A DNA stretch of 64,000 bases from Heliocidaris tuberculata (GCA_025618425.1 CM046850.1:28173987-28237986); one strand, 5' to 3'. Counted from the first letter of the stretch, positions 22,792-35,672 are shown. Made by a program: numbers and translations. The notes: generated from the letters alone by a model not told the origin.

Positions 22792-22807
22792 TTTGTCTTG
22801 CCGTCAT
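22792..22807 (-). CDS. C2H2 zinc-finger gene, candidate first coding exon
   Basis: ATG at 22,807 followed by codons for MTARQ and one extra A, then a strong donor (A/GTGAGT at 22,791). The single leftover base plus the AT opening exon 2 makes an Asn codon, so the phase matches. The exon is very short and no protein similarity can prove it. The support is the phase match, the donor and the position upstream of exon 2. Confidence 0.5.
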
Positions 22808-22809
22808 GT

Positions 22810-24420
22810 TTGAGCTACAATCTGATCACAAATTCGTTCAGAATTTAGAGAGAAATTGCTCGATACAGCGCGCATGCGCAGAAAAATATCGTCGAATTAA
22901 TCAATCAGACTAAACATGACATGAATATAGTAGGCCTAATTCAATGATATTACTAAATTAATTGTGAATGAATGAATGAATGAATGAAATTATTTCATAA
23001 TACTGCAGAAATCTTCCATGAACATTACAAATGAAAGTATACATCGTTCAAATATCGAATACAGATATCATAATCAATAACAATTTCAATGTAATCAAAA
23101 GTGAAAATTTACAATAGTTAAATAGAAAAGGCAGTATCATCCCCAATAAAAGAGAGAATTACAAAATATGTAATTATGTATATATATACAGATATGACGG
23201 TATAAAGAGACGAGACAAGATATGCGTGAAAAAGGAAATAAACACACATAATAAACATTATTAAACATATCAAAATAAAATAAGCATACAATGTATACCT
23301 ACTAGCAATTAATGTCAGCCTATTGGGTTTATAGTAGTAGAAAATCCAGATAAACAATATGTGTAAGATTGTTTCTTGCCAGCTGTTATCTTGTATTATA
23401 AACTGTTTCATTATTCTTATCTTTACTCACAGTGCCTCTTTGTGGATGAATGAGTGAATAAAACATAAACATAAAACTTGAATTGAAAACGTCCGGGAAT
23501 GAAAACATGCAAAAAATATGGAAAGCATGTTTAACGAATGAAAAGGTGTTTGATATGTGAATATAAGTTAATTAAAAAATTAATCCTTGAAATGTGATAT
23601 TTCAGCCAATGATGGAAATATCAAGTTCATAATTCGACCAACAATATTTTTTAACAATTTGTGTTACATTTAACCTAAAATATTATACAGTGACATAACT
23701 GATCACATATTTTTGCAACAGCTTGTGATCCAAAATAAAAAGAAAGTCATCAGGATACTGAAATGTTTAATGAGTAGGTTTATTAGATAAATTTTTTTAG
23801 TAACACTATATAAAAAATTTTTTTTGTAAAGACTTGCAATCACTGAATGGAGTGATCTTAGGCCTCTCTGTGTAAGCCTACCATCAATACCTAAGGTATA
23901 ATGCCATATTTACATGTACTGCATATAATACACATTTGTGTGTGCATAAAAAAGAAAAAGGAAAGAAAAATAATTTAGGCCTAATTTGGAAAAAGAACAT
24001 GGATAACTATTGTTAAATTGTTAAAAGTAAATTATAAATCATGCAACAGCAAAACAAAACTGGATAATCATGCATAACATATTGCCCCAAAAAGAATATA
24101 AAAGGGGGAAAGACTAAAGAAAAGGGCAAAGGTGTAGAAAAAAAAGACAGATATATGGCCAAGGAAAATAAACAAATCATAAACAAACAAACTTTTTATC
24201 AAAGAGAAAGCAATGAAAGATTATTGTAAAAAGCAAAAAGCTAGAAACAATAAAGGTATTACAAAAGACAGAACACTAGAACAGTGTGCCGACAGGTGGG
24301 GAGGATTTGGATGGTATATAGGATCGGGGGACGGGATCTGGAAGCTTTTATTTAATTTCTAAACTTTACTACCCCCCCCCCCTTGAAGTAAACAAAATTG
24401 GTATTGTCTATATATTGCTA
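22810..24420. other. AT-rich non-coding DNA upstream of the zinc-finger gene
   Basis: Presumed promoter and upstream region of the minus-strand zinc-finger gene. There is no clear TATA element or CpG-rich block, only a GC-richer stretch at 22,500-22,690 just inside the gene. It contains a GAAT run (22,965-22,988) and several A-rich stretches. No gene recognised. Confidence 0.45.
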
Positions 24421-24425
24421 ATGGG

Positions 24426-24809
24426 CTTACTTCGAAGCATCGTGTAATCACTTTCACGTCACGTCGTCACGAACCGACCTATCGTGATTCGTGAATACTA
24501 TAAAGCCCTCTGAAATGCAAGAAGGGTGCATGTACTATACGTTTGTGAAATACACCCCCCCCCCCCCCCCCCGTTATTGACGAAGTGTCGGGTTCGAGAC
24601 GTGAGTATTCATATAGAATTGCAATACTTTATTATAAAGTATGGGGTAAACTGGACCTGACACTTCGTCAATAAGAGGGGTGTATATCACAAACTTTACA
24701 CCTATACCTTCGTGAATTTAGCTATAGGGGTTAGTATTCACGAAAGATCGTGTATACGTGACGACGTGACGTGAACGTGATCACACGATGGTTCGGCGAA
24801 GTAAGCCTT
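24426..24809. mobile_element. Palindromic MITE of about 385 bp
   Basis: GGGCTTACTTCG at the left is mirrored by CGAAGTAAGCC at the right. TCACGTCACGTCGTCACG (about 24,451) is mirrored by CGTGACGACGTGACGTGA (about 24,757). TTGACGAAGTGTCGG and CTGACACTTCGTCAA mirror each other near the centre. An 18-C run (24,555-24,572) lies in the left arm. Confidence 0.7.
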
Positions 24810-25129
24810 GCTAGATCATGCCAGTCAGTCTCTACATTCAGAATCTTAAATATTGACATCAATGACGGATCAATTTCCATAAAAAGCAATTAGTTTTTCA
24901 ATTTACGTTTGAATAGCCTATATATACAACATTTTTTGCTGTCTCGTATTTGATTTTGATTTGATTTATTTTCTTCTGCATTCATATAAGTACAACATTT
25001 TTCGGTAACATATATAAAATAAAATACAAAAGTACTTTTTGACAATAAATCATAAATAGCAAGTATATGTAACAATCATTTTTCAAAAACAAACACGAAA
25101 TGATAAATTGTCAAATTATTGTAATTCAT

Positions 25130-26040
25130 CAAATCGTCGCCCGCATCACGAACCGTCCTCTCTGCGCGTTTCGAGGCGAAACTCAGTTTTGCAGAAAACG
25201 CGTTTAAAGGAAAGGACTTTTTGAAACGGAGATTTCTGCATCTTAAAGTAGATGATATTGAAAATAAATGGGAATGCCTGAAAGCATAGGTTTTAAAGTT
25301 TTATACAGTATGTATCGCATTTTTGGGGATGGGGTATTTTAGCTACAATTGGTTTGTAAACAGAGAGGACGGTTCGTGGAAAAGATGAAATGCGCGAACG
25401 CGCTTCGCTATTTCACCACGAACCGTCCGGTCTCCTTGCGCGCAACCCGACAGTGTACAAATTGAATGAAAGCGGAAGAAACTCTTTTGGGAAATCGTGA
25501 TTTACAGACATCGATGTTCTAATTCGAGTTTTCTAAAAGTTTTTGGGGATGATAAATATAACCAATGTGATTAGAGTATTTCATGTCATATTTGTTCTCA
25601 CTCAGCATCGATTCTTCCATTTCCATGGAATAGTTTTGTTTCTAATGACTTATAAACAGAGAGGACGGTTCGTGGAAAAGATGAAATGTGCGATCGCGCT
25701 TCGCTATTTCACCACGAACCGTCCGGTCTCCTTGCGCGCAACCCGACAGTGTACAAATTGAATGAAAGCGGAAGAAACTCTTTTGGGAAATCGTGATTTA
25801 CAGACATCGATGTTCTAATTCGAGTTTTCTAAAAGTTTTTGGGGATGATAAATATAACCAATGTGATTAGAGTATTCCATGTCATATTTGTTCTCACTCA
25901 GCATCGATTCTTCCATATTCATGAAGTACTTTTGTCTCTATACTGACTTACAAACAGAGAGGACGGTTCGTGGAAAAGATGAAATGCGCAAACATGCTGA
26001 GATATTTCACCACGAACCGTCCGCTCCATAGAGTTATATA
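25130..26040. repeat. 296-bp tandem array with hairpin at each unit start
   Basis: Units begin near 25,361, 25,657 and 25,955 (296 and 298 bp apart). Each starts with GAGAGGACGGTTCGTGG and about 40 bp later has the mirror CCACGAACCGTCC, a strong hairpin. The loop reads AAAAGATGAAATGCGCGAA with small changes. The third unit is cut short, and a lone CACGAACCGTCCTC lies at 25,147. No coding sequence. Confidence 0.75.
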
Positions 26041-26074
26041 CGTAACTCTATGGTCCGCTCTCATTTGCGCCCCA

Positions 26075-26239
26075 TCAGGGCCCCGTTGCATAAAACTTAC
26101 CATTAATGGTAACTCTGCTGTCAATGGTAACTACCATGGTAACATCACTCAACAGCCAATCAAAATCAAGGTTTCCATGGGAGTTACCATTGATGGCAAA
26201 GTTACCGTTAATGGTAAGTTTTATGCAACGGGGCCCTGA
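26075..26239. mobile_element. 165-bp MITE with near-perfect inverted ends
   Basis: TCAGGGCCCCGTTGCATAAA at the left and its exact complement at the right, continuing inward through ACTTACCATTAATGGTAA. The middle repeats ATGGTAAC words. Typical short palindromic non-autonomous DNA element. Confidence 0.8.
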
Positions 26240-26638
26240 ACGTGTACAAATTCAAAGGAATTGCTAGTTGAAGGTATCTTTCTGATTAACTGTTAGTTTT
26301 AAAGTTGTTTGAATACCATTATTGGGTGTTTTTTTACCGGTTTTTTTTACTAAATGAATGTAACCAATATGAATTTATTTGCATTAAATATACGATTTTT
26401 AATCATCCAGAAATGTTTTTATTTGGTTTTAATTGGCCTAATACTATAATATTACAGAGAAGGCATTTCGAGTATGTAATAAGAGATAAATTGTACAGCC
26501 GAATTTTGCTGATTAAACTGATCTCCCTTGATTTTCAACAAAATGAATGTCAAACCCAAAATAATTTCGGGACATGTGGACCCTTTTTATTAGCCCTATT
26601 ATTTAAGTATTTATTTATGTTATGTTTGTTATTATTAC

Positions 26639-26671
<33 letters not shown>

Positions 26672-27880
26672 CATTTATTATTATTATGTTATTATTTATC
26701 TATTTTTATTTTTGCTAACACCCTACTCCTTGTTGACCTATAGGCCTATAGCGCTCAAAAATTCTATTCTGTACCCATATTACTACTACTATTATTAATA
26801 TTAACATTTACTATTATTATTTCATTATTATTTTTAATTTTTATGTTTGCTTACTACTCCCTACTCCTTGTTTACCTATAGTGCTCGAGAATTCTATTCT
26901 GTGCCCATATGCACGTTTAAAGATTTGTTTTTAGGGGGATATTTCAGAAAGGCCATGTCTGATGGAAATAGTTTGCTCTAGAATTACTCAATCATTCTTA
27001 ACAGGCATTTGGCTCTTCTCCATCTTGCTAAAGAATCGCAAATATATGTGTTTTCAAATATTCAAAACTACGCAAAAAGTATCCCCCCCCCCCTCAATGT
27101 TATATTAATATGAAAATTCTTAGATGTTTGACTATTTCTTTTAACTAAAAAATTCCGACCTTGATTCCTCACCCATTTTTCTCATTATGACAAAGGCCTT
27201 TTCTAATTATTTAATTTCTCCGTGTGAGAACCTTTTCTTGAGACGTCTTCCTTCACTCATACCTTTGTTAATGGGAATTTGCTTAGCTTAACAACATCAC
27301 AGTTTTCAGTCATTCTCAATTCATGCTTGTTATTAGGGCCCGCATATTATGATCAAACAAATCCACTTTTCTCCATATTATCATATTTTTTGTTTGTTTT
27401 GTTTCAGCAATATATGAAATTCCTTTCGATATTTTTTTAATGATTATTTTATATTTTTTTAAAGTGAAAAACAATATTTCTGACATGGCAACAAAGGCAC
27501 ATAAGCTCGGCAGAATAATCACTAGACTTATATCGTTGCATTGAGCAAATCAAATTTCATTTCATTTTTGTAAAGTATTTAAATTCATAATTTCTTTTCC
27601 TATTCAAAATATTAATGATACAAAGGAAACACAGAGATCTAAGTGTTATTTCAAACCTCCAGTCCACAATCATATAAGAAGTTAAGCGATAGGAACACTG
27701 TTACCTTAATGTTTGTAGGAGACATTATTCTAGGAAGGCAGTGGAATAAATTTGAATTATTTATTGTTGAAATGAATGAACAGATGAAAACGGGTTTTGC
27801 TTTCTCATTACACTCAATCTATTTTGAATGAACAAGCTTACCGGTATCACATCTTAGAACATAACAGAATTTCCAACAGA
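26240..27880. other. AT-rich non-coding DNA with (ATT)n microsatellite
   Basis: No gene recognised. A TTA/ATT microsatellite at about 26,620-26,710 creates a spurious hydrophobic frame. A related, partly duplicated block (CTACTCCTTG, CTCAAAAATTCTATTCTG) occurs at 26,720 and 26,865. Confidence 0.5.
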
Positions 27881-27884
27881 TCCT

Positions 27885-28140
27885 TCACCACGTGCTAATG
27901 TACTGAGCGCGCGTGTATAGACTATGCGCGCATTCAAGAGAGGACGCTTCGTGGTGCAGATAAATCTCATTTACTGATGAGAGGACGCTTTGCAGTGTTG
28001 TCATTATTACGTAACCACGCATTTTCAGATTCTGAAACTTGCACAGATGCAAGATAACCATGAGTACATATGAAAAATGCAAAAAACTCAAAAATGAAAA
28101 AAATCACAAATTTGGCTAAAGAGGACGGTTCGTGATGAAG
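27885..28140. repeat. Scattered relatives of the 25-kb hairpin repeat
   Basis: GAGAGGACGCTTCGTGG (27,939), GAGAGGACGCTTTGC (27,980) and GAGGACGGTTCGTGA (28,120) resemble the start of the 296-bp unit. TTCACCACG lies at 27,887. Confidence 0.5.
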
Positions 28141-28295
28141 GCGACGAAATATAAAGTCATTTGCGGAAGAAGGACTACCATTATAAGCAATTTGCTTGAG
28201 AATATGGCAGCCCCAGACAAATATTATGAAATAGCTAAAACATGTTTAAATAAGCAGAATGGATAAATAATTGAAATCCTAAATTAAAAGCATAT

Positions 28296-28327
28296 TAATG
28301 ATGATGTTGATGATGGAATGATGATGG

Positions 28328-28364
<37 letters not shown>

Positions 28365-28396
28365 AACGGTGATGATGATGATGATGATGATGATGA
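28296..28396. repeat. (GAT)n microsatellite
   Basis: Near-pure GATGAT repeat. On the minus strand it follows the 3' end of the LINE at 28,430-31,370. It could be that element's simple-repeat tail. Confidence 0.75.
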
Positions 28397-28429
28397 AGAG
28401 TTGACACAGAAATTTTACCTTGTATATTC

Positions 28430-31370
28430 AGATAGTATAACATCGTTTTAACTTTGGCTTTAAATGAGTAAAGGGAACAACAGGATTTAATGAATTCTGG
28501 GAGAGAATTCCATAGGTCTGGACCATGGTGTCTTATTGATCTATGGGCAATCAGTATAACTTTGGGTTGACTAGATGAAAATTGGAGGAATTGCGAGTAG
28601 GGTAGGAGTGAATAGTGTTATTCAAATTATAAAAGTTTTGAAATGAAAGAGGGAGCAAGTCATTTAGATACTTAAATATGAACAGTAAACTTTGTAGTGA
28701 ATTGATGTTGAATACTGTTAGAGTTTTCAGTTGGTAAAATATTGGTCTGGTGTGAGATAAATATGGTGAACCGGTACACATGCGAAGGACTTTCTTTTGC
28801 AATAAGTGAATAGAGTTGATTTTTGTTTTGTTGGTGGTGGCCCATACTAAATTGCAATATGTTATATATGGTAATATCAATGAATTATAAAGCATAATGA
28901 GCATTTTACAAGGGACAAATCTCTTTACTTTATAAAGTATACCAACATTCCTAGAAATAGAAGTAGTTATATGACGTATAATTATGTTCATTCCAATTTA
29001 AATTTTCATCGATAATGACACCCAAAAATTTTGTTTGTCTCTTTCTTTCTAGAGGTATATTATCTATAAGTATGTTGTAAGGAAAATCAATGACATGAGA
29101 ATTTACGTGCTTGAAATACATGAAATTGGTTTTATCTAAATTAAGGGACAATTTATTGCACTTAAACCACAAAGATAACTTTGGTAACTCATTATTAAGT
29201 GTATTTACAAGGGTATTTAAGTTACGATGTGAACAGAAAATGTTTGTGTCATCTGCAAATAATATGAAAGATAAAAGAGGAGTTGTATTAGTTAAATCAT
29301 TAATATATAGTAGAAAGAGTAAAGGGCCTAGTATTGACCCTTGTGGAACACCGCATTGGATTGGTAGGAAATCTGAAGAAGCATCATTATACACTACATA
29401 TTGTTTTCTATTAGATAAATAGCTCTCAAACCAGGAGAGGGCAACTCCACGAATTCCATAAGAGTGTAGTTTTTAAGTAAAATATGGTGGTCAAGCGTAT
29501 CAAAGGCTTTAGATAAGTCCATGAATACTCCTATTACATGTTCTTTATTGGCCATGGCATTCGTTATTTTATCATATAATTGTACTAAAGCTAGGTCGGT
29601 TGAATGTCTTTTTCTGAAACCATATATTGATTTATATTTAGAAAATGAAATGTATCTAAAAAGTTATACAGCCTTTTGTAAATAATCTTTTCTAGGATTT
29701 TTGATATGCTGGGAAGAATGGATATAGGCCTGTAATTACTTATTTCGTGAGGGTTGTCTTTTTTGAAAACGGGATTTACCTTTGCAATTTTTAGAGACTC
29801 AGGACATTTCCCGGTGTTAATAGATAGATTAAAAATGTGAGTTAGAGGAGAAACAAGAAAATGTATGATTTGTTTAAGGAGAAAAGCACTGATTCTATCG
29901 TGACCTTGTGATTTACTTGACTTAAGATTTTTTGTTATTTCGATTATTTCATTAGGATTTATGGGATTAAAAAACAGTGAAGAAGTTGTAGGTTCAGGAA
30001 GAAATTTAGTAAAATTTTCGTTCGGTTTACTGAGTTTATTTGCTAAATTAGGTCCTATATTTACAAAAAAAGGAATATGAGCTATATCTTCAGACTGTAT
30101 CACTGCATTATCCATTAAAAAATTATTAGTAGGTAATTTTTTTTGTTTTCTTGCCAATCAGATCATTTATAACCTCCCATGTAGATTTCATATTAGTTTT
30201 CACTCGGTTAAGTTTATCGGAATATTACATTTTACGAGAAGTTCGAATGATATTAGTTAATTTGTTTCGGTACGTTTTATATTTGTTTTTATTAAGAGTA
30301 GTAGAGTTTGTTAAATAAGCCTTATAAAGTTTGTTCCTTGTGTGTATGGATCGCAGAATTGCTTTTGTTATCCATGGCATTTTACTACGTTTATTTTTCT
30401 TGTTTACAGATACCAGAGGAAAATTTTTGTCGTAATACTTCTGTAACATTTTATTGAAAGTTTCGTATGCAATATTTGCATCTGACTCACTATAAATATC
30501 CAACCATTCTTCTGTTGCAAGATCGCTTTTGAGGGATTCAATATTTTGGGGTGTTTGCTTTCTGTACATACTTGATTTAACTGACCTTTTATTTGAAATG
30601 TCATTATTACACATTAAAAAAATTGGCAAATGGTCGGATATATCGGAGTAAAGTAATCCACTAGTCATGTCTTTGTCAAAGATGTTAGAAAAAATATTAT
30701 CAATAAGGGTTGAAGATTGACCATCAATCCTGGTTGGTTTATTTATATGTGGATAACAACTATTAGCATAAATAATATGAAGAAGGGTATCATGAACTAC
30801 TATGAGATAACAAGTCTATATTAAAATCACCCATTAGATATAATTGTTTACCTTCTCACGTAAGAGTATGAAGGCATATATCCAGATCTTCACAAAATGA
30901 ATTTAGAACCATGAGGGGGTCTGTAAATTAATCCAATGATTATATTTTTGCTGTTTGAATTCATGATTTCTAAAAACAATGATTCACTTTCTTTTAATGA
31001 TATCTCCTTTCGAAGTTTAAATTGCAGTTGTTCATTGACATAAAATGCTAAACCCCCTCCTCTCTTTTGTTCTCGATCATGTCTGATCAGTGTATAATTT
31101 TGTATGTTGAATAGGTTGGGCGAAGTGTTATGAAGCCAAGTTTCCATGACACCAATAATAGAAAAGGGAAAATTGTTCAAAGTATATAGCAATGTTTCCA
31201 GAGAATCAAAATTTTTGCTTAGACTTCTAGCATTTACATGAAGTAAACTAAATTTATTTCCTGTTTTTTGAAAACTAGAAGTAAATTCGTCAGTTGAGTA
31301 ATAGTTACTATCAGAGGATAAATTGTTAGTATTGAAAATAGATAACTGGTCTAGATCAGTAGTCATAAAA
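28430..31370 (-). mobile_element. CR1/Jockey-like LINE with endonuclease and reverse transcriptase, frame-broken
   Basis: Minus-strand frames read in the order of a non-LTR retrotransposon. The endonuclease (31,366-30,780) has NARSLSKNFDSL, METWLH, IYRPPHG and GDFNIDL. A linker region follows (30,668-30,225). The RT fingers and palm (30,157-28,951) have NPVFKKDNP, ISNYRPISILP, GVPQGSILGPLLF and the catalytic FADDTNIF. The C-terminal domain (28,991-28,551) includes LPYITYCNLVWA and SHTRPIF. At least four frameshifts or stops separate these frames, so the copy is dead. No gag-like first ORF was found upstream, so it is probably 5'-truncated. Confidence 0.85.
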
Positions 31371-31499
31371 AATAGCTAATATAACCAATCTATTATAATT
31401 AAAAGTGTAACAACTAATTCGCATGTAAAGTTTCTGTGTCGTACTAGTATGACAGTGGTAATGGTCATGAGATGGAAAGAGAATGGAATGACGATGTAA

Positions 31500-31523
31500 A
31501 GATAGGAGGTGACATATGGATGA

Positions 31524-31552
<29 letters not shown>
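31500..31552. repeat. (GAT)n microsatellite
   Basis: Short GATGAT run just beyond the 5' end of the LINE copy. It produces a poly-His frame on the minus strand that is not a gene. Confidence 0.7.
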
Positions 31553-31554
<2 letters not shown>

Positions 31555-31639
31555 GTTCCTAAAGCGTTAATCAGATGATTAACTTTCATAATGACAAGTT
31601 CACTAATTTTGAGCACCTCAGCCATAAAATACATTCATA

Positions 31640-32520
31640 ACTTATGGAACCCTTAATGAACACTTTGTCTCAGCACTGCTGCCTCGCATAACAACGTATG
31701 CACTGTTGATTAGTTATGAAGTTTTAAATAATATTAGAGTAATATTATACTTAATTTATCAAAAGTCAATTTGTTTAAGAAATACCTGATTCGAATGAAT
31801 TTATTTCGAAATAGAATTGAGGATTGATTCTTTTCATGAAAAGGAGCAGTGCAGAGACAAAGGTTGTACATGTTTGCATAGAACTTCATTATGTATTACA
31901 GATGTAATAAACAGATAAGTTCAATTATGTGTATTGTAAATTCATCAAGGTAATATTAAAACAAGGAGAATGAAATGCTGAAAACAGGAGTATGGAAATT
32001 TACTTTTGCTTTGATATCATATTTATCGATCGTTCTACCTTTTCAGCACGTATTAAAATATAAGCAATAAAAACAAGCGAACAAAGAAATTGTAGTTGAA
32101 GATTTGTAATATCTACAAGATATACGTATACTTAGGCCTATCTATTTAAAAGGTAGCTATAGGGAATTACAGAATTTATGGGGCGGGATTGCAAGGGCTT
32201 TTATTCAATTGATACTATATATATAGTACACCCGCAAGTAAACAAAAAATAGTATTGTCTATATAATTGCCAATGGCAGCATTGGCGTAGATCCGTGGAT
32301 TCCTTCTTTTCGGGGGGGGGGGGGTGGCTTTGTTCTCCACGAAGGGTCACCCCCCCCCCCCCAGTTGAAAAGAAATTCTTGAAAATTTACGCCCGTGAAT
32401 GGCAGATGCCAGTCTTTACATTCAGAGAATCTTAAAATATTGACATCAATGAGGGATCATTTTCCATAAAAGGCGATTGAATTTCTTTTTACTGTCTCGT
32501 ATATCTATAAAGGTAGGGAA
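31640..32520. other. Non-coding DNA, nothing recognised
   Basis: No exon or repeat border could be supported. A G run and a C run (about 32,310-32,362) lie close together and could pair as a hairpin. Confidence 0.4.
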
Positions 32521-32540
32521 TTCCAGAATTAAAGGGGCAG

Positions 32541-32604
<64 letters not shown>
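32541..32604. repeat. (TA)n microsatellite
   Basis: Long TA repeat; a second one lies at about 33,452-33,486. Confidence 0.85.
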
Positions 32605-32639
32605 GTATATGTATATTATTTTATTTATCTATTTCCGTT

Positions 32640-33216
32640 TTATTTACACAGGGTAGCCCTTTCAGTTGTGAAACTGATTTACAAAGGGGCCCTGCAACAC
32701 AATAAAAACAATACATTCTACATAGAAATATAAATATAAAATATTGAATCAATGAATACAAAACAAAGTACAAGTACAATATACCAAAAGTAAATAATAC
32801 GAAAATGAACAGTACAAAAAAAGGGGTGAAAGAGACAACGTCTAGAGAGGTTAACATAATTAAAATATAAAATATAAGACGGAGCCTAAAACAGAGGTTT
32901 AGGACTAAAATGATTAGTAGTTGAAAGAATTTTACATTTCAGTCGACTTAAATAATTGAAGGGATGTTGTATTTTGAAGAGTAATGGAAAGTTTGTTCCA
33001 TAATGATGGTCCATGGTACTGAAAAGACTTTTTCATGTACTCGGATTTGGGTTTGGGTATATAGAGAGGAGAGTTTAATGCATATCTCGTTTTTATCTGC
33101 GGTGTTCTAACAAATATTAATTCTTTTAGATATTCAGGTGCAAGCCCATTAATTACCTTAAACATATATGAACAAAATTGATAATCGACTCTTTGTGAGA
33201 GAGACTGCCAGTTTAA

Positions 33217-33230
<14 letters not shown>
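32640..33230 (-). mobile_element. 3' end of a second LINE (C-terminal RT region)
   Basis: The minus frame reads LNWQSLSQRVDYQFCSYMFK, then VINGLAPEYLKELI, YHGPSLWNKLS and a stop near 32,932. This is the conserved C-terminal region downstream of RT in CR1/L2-type LINEs. The remainder down to about 32,640 would be the 3' untranslated part. The 5' side ends at an (AG)n run, 33,221-33,252. Confidence 0.75.
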
Positions 33231-33263
<33 letters not shown>

Positions 33264-33265
<2 letters not shown>

Positions 33266-33449
33266 ACACGATAAAAACCACTTTCGAAAAATAAACTCAA
33301 GGGCAATTTCAAAGGCCTATTGTACTGCCCATAGAAATCAGGTTCGGATTACGTAATACGCCATTGTAATGTTCGCACATTTCTAAAGGTGATAGACAGG
33401 GCTATTGAAATTGCCTTCAGTTGATTTTTCGAAAATAGTTTTTATCGTG

Positions 33450-33452
<3 letters not shown>
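33264..33452. mobile_element. 189-bp TIR element inside a TA microsatellite
   Basis: TAACACGATAAAAACCACTT at the left is mirrored at the right, continuing through TTCGAAAAAT and GGCAATTTCAA. TA repeats on both sides suggest insertion at a TA target. Confidence 0.75.
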
Positions 33453-33488
<36 letters not shown>

Positions 33489-33580
33489 AATATATAATAT
33501 ATATCAAAGTGATTTGTTTGTGTTAAGGCGGTGTGAGTTCTTGTCAAATGATACTTGATTTGTGATTATTTATTGTAAAT

Positions 33581-33757
33581 ACACTGAAAAAACCAGGGTG
33601 TTAATTCATCACCATCTCGGTATCAATATTGGGCTGCAAAGTGTTAAAACAACACCAGTTTGATTCGAAACTGGTGTTGTTTTAACACTTATCTGGTGTA
33701 GCCCAATAGGCTTATACTGATACCGAGGTTGTGTTGAATTAACGCCCTGTGTTATTG
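33581..33757. mobile_element. Palindromic MITE
   Basis: GGGTGTTAATTCA at the left pairs with TGAATTAACGCCC at the right. CTCGGTATCA pairs with TGATACCGAG, and AAGTGTTAAAACAACACCAG pairs with its complement around the centre. Confidence 0.75.
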
Positions 33758-33967
33758 TTGTGTACAATATTAAAGACAGTGGGCAATTCATGATTATGAT
33801 ATTGAAATATCAGAACGGCAAAAGTGAGTCGATAAATATCATAAATTTTCAGTACATTGTCATAGAGTGGTTACATTCATTATAAGAATAGAACAAACAA
33901 CAGTTAAAACACAATGCCAGTAGGCGAGAGCCACCTAATGTATTGAAAGTGGCCGCCCTTCAAAGTG

Positions 33968-34735
33968 CTGAGCATGCGATGATGAGCATATATTTTGAGG
34001 AGGGCCCCACCCCTGCCTCCATGCCCATGCGGTTTCGTGGCCCCGGGAAAAGCTATTACTGGTTTATTTTAAACAACCAAGAACAATGTGATACTATAGC
34101 AAATTATCAATGACCTATTAAGGAAACTACAATAAAAAGAATTCTACGTGGGTTCTACGAAACAAAGAAGTAAAATAACACATCATCAGAAAATTGGAAA
34201 GGAAAATGATATATTTTACTTATATTATCTCTATTGATTATCGGAAGTAAAATATATCTGATCTGAGCTGAAATAATTTATCCTCTTATTTACCTAATTG
34301 ATGTACTTACTCATACTACTTTCACCCAACTATGATAATGAAAACACACTTATCAATATAGCATGAGCATCGATGATGTGCATATATTGGAGGAGGGCCC
34401 CCACCCTTGCCTCCATCCCCAGTTTCGCGGCCCCGGGGAAACCCTATTTCTGGTTTATTTTGAATAACCAAGAACAATGTGATACTGTAGCAAATTATCA
34501 ATGACCTATTAAGGAAACTAAAATAAAAAGAATTCTGAGTGGATTCTACGAAACAAAGAAGTAAAATAACACATCATCAGTAAATTGAAAAGGAAAATAA
34601 TATATTTCACTAATATATCTCTATTGATTTTCAGAAGTAAAATATATCTGATCTGAGTTTTAATAATTCTTATTTACCTAATTGATGTACTTACTCATAC
34701 TACTATAATAATGAAAATACACTGATCAATATTTA
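33968..34735. repeat. Tandem duplication of about 390 bp
   Basis: GGAGGGCCC, GAACAATGTGATACT, TCAATGACCTATTAAGGAAA and GATGTACTTACTCATACTAC occur in the same order in 33,970-34,358 and 34,360-34,735. Identity is high with a few indels. No protein is encoded. Confidence 0.75.
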
Positions 34736-34759
34736 ACCAAGGTCTATCATTAAAAATCT

Positions 34760-35660
34760 GTATAAAAACATTTGTAGGCAATTATGAATCATTTAAAAAG
34801 TTATTCGTTACAGTACTTTGCAATTATATTTTAACTCATATCCCTTAACTGTCAATATTGGTTCCAACTTCCAAATAATATTTCAACAGTAGCAAGAATG
34901 TAAGATCATTCGGGGGGGGGGGGGGCAGGGGGGGGGGACAGGGTATTATATCCTCATTCCTTTTTGTGACTCGCACTTGCATTGTTACAACTTCATTTTC
35001 ATTTTTATGTGGTTGTTGAGAGATACCATAGTCTTGTGTTGAGCAACAAAAGTGAATTTGAATTTTTTTGAAATACGTATTTCCATCGAAAAGGAAGGCT
35101 TTTTGTCTGGTGAGTTTTAGAATTTTTTGTTTTTCAGTACCATGAAATCTAACTTCAGCTATTCAGGAATATAATCAATCATTTGATGTTGTAGCTTTTA
35201 GTTTTGACTAGGCTGGTTAGATGTCCCAATCAATAAACTAGTGTGTGTCGGACTGGTGGTGAGTTGTGTCTTGTGTTGTGACTATAAACTTAAAGGTATC
35301 GTACAGTAGTGGGAAAGGTGGCGCTTTGGATATTTAACTACTTTGTCAGCTGGAATGGAAATTATTACATATACTGTTGTGAAATTATTAATTTCAAACA
35401 TAGGTGACGTTTGTTTGAAGAAAAATGGTTTAGAAATGGCTAAAATGTCCAAAAAAATAAACATCGAATTACAAGCGCGGTACCGCGCTTGTAATTTGAT
35501 GTGAAAACAGTGTGTGTAACAAGTGTGTTCGAACCGCTATGCGCCGTTGAGCCAGGAGCGTCGGGGTAGGTGGTCCTTAGCGAGGGTATAAGGTAACCGT
35601 TGATATTCGATCGTTTGAATTATTTTACTGAAAATCACCGGTAGATCTAGAGGTCTAATC
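34760..35660. other. Non-coding DNA with G-rich runs
   Basis: No gene recognised. G runs lie at 34,913-34,925 and 34,930-34,938. A short perfect inverted pair (ACAAGCGCGG/CCGCGCTTGT) lies at 35,471-35,492. Confidence 0.45.
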
Positions 35661-35672
35661 ATGAATAGAATA

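Noticed and set aside
26305..26718. 137-codon hydrophobic frame ending in Leu/Ile/Phe runs
   Set aside because: Generated by an AT-rich region and a TTA/ATT microsatellite.
31356..31634. Frame with a poly-His tract
   Set aside because: The His run is a GAT microsatellite read on the minus strand.
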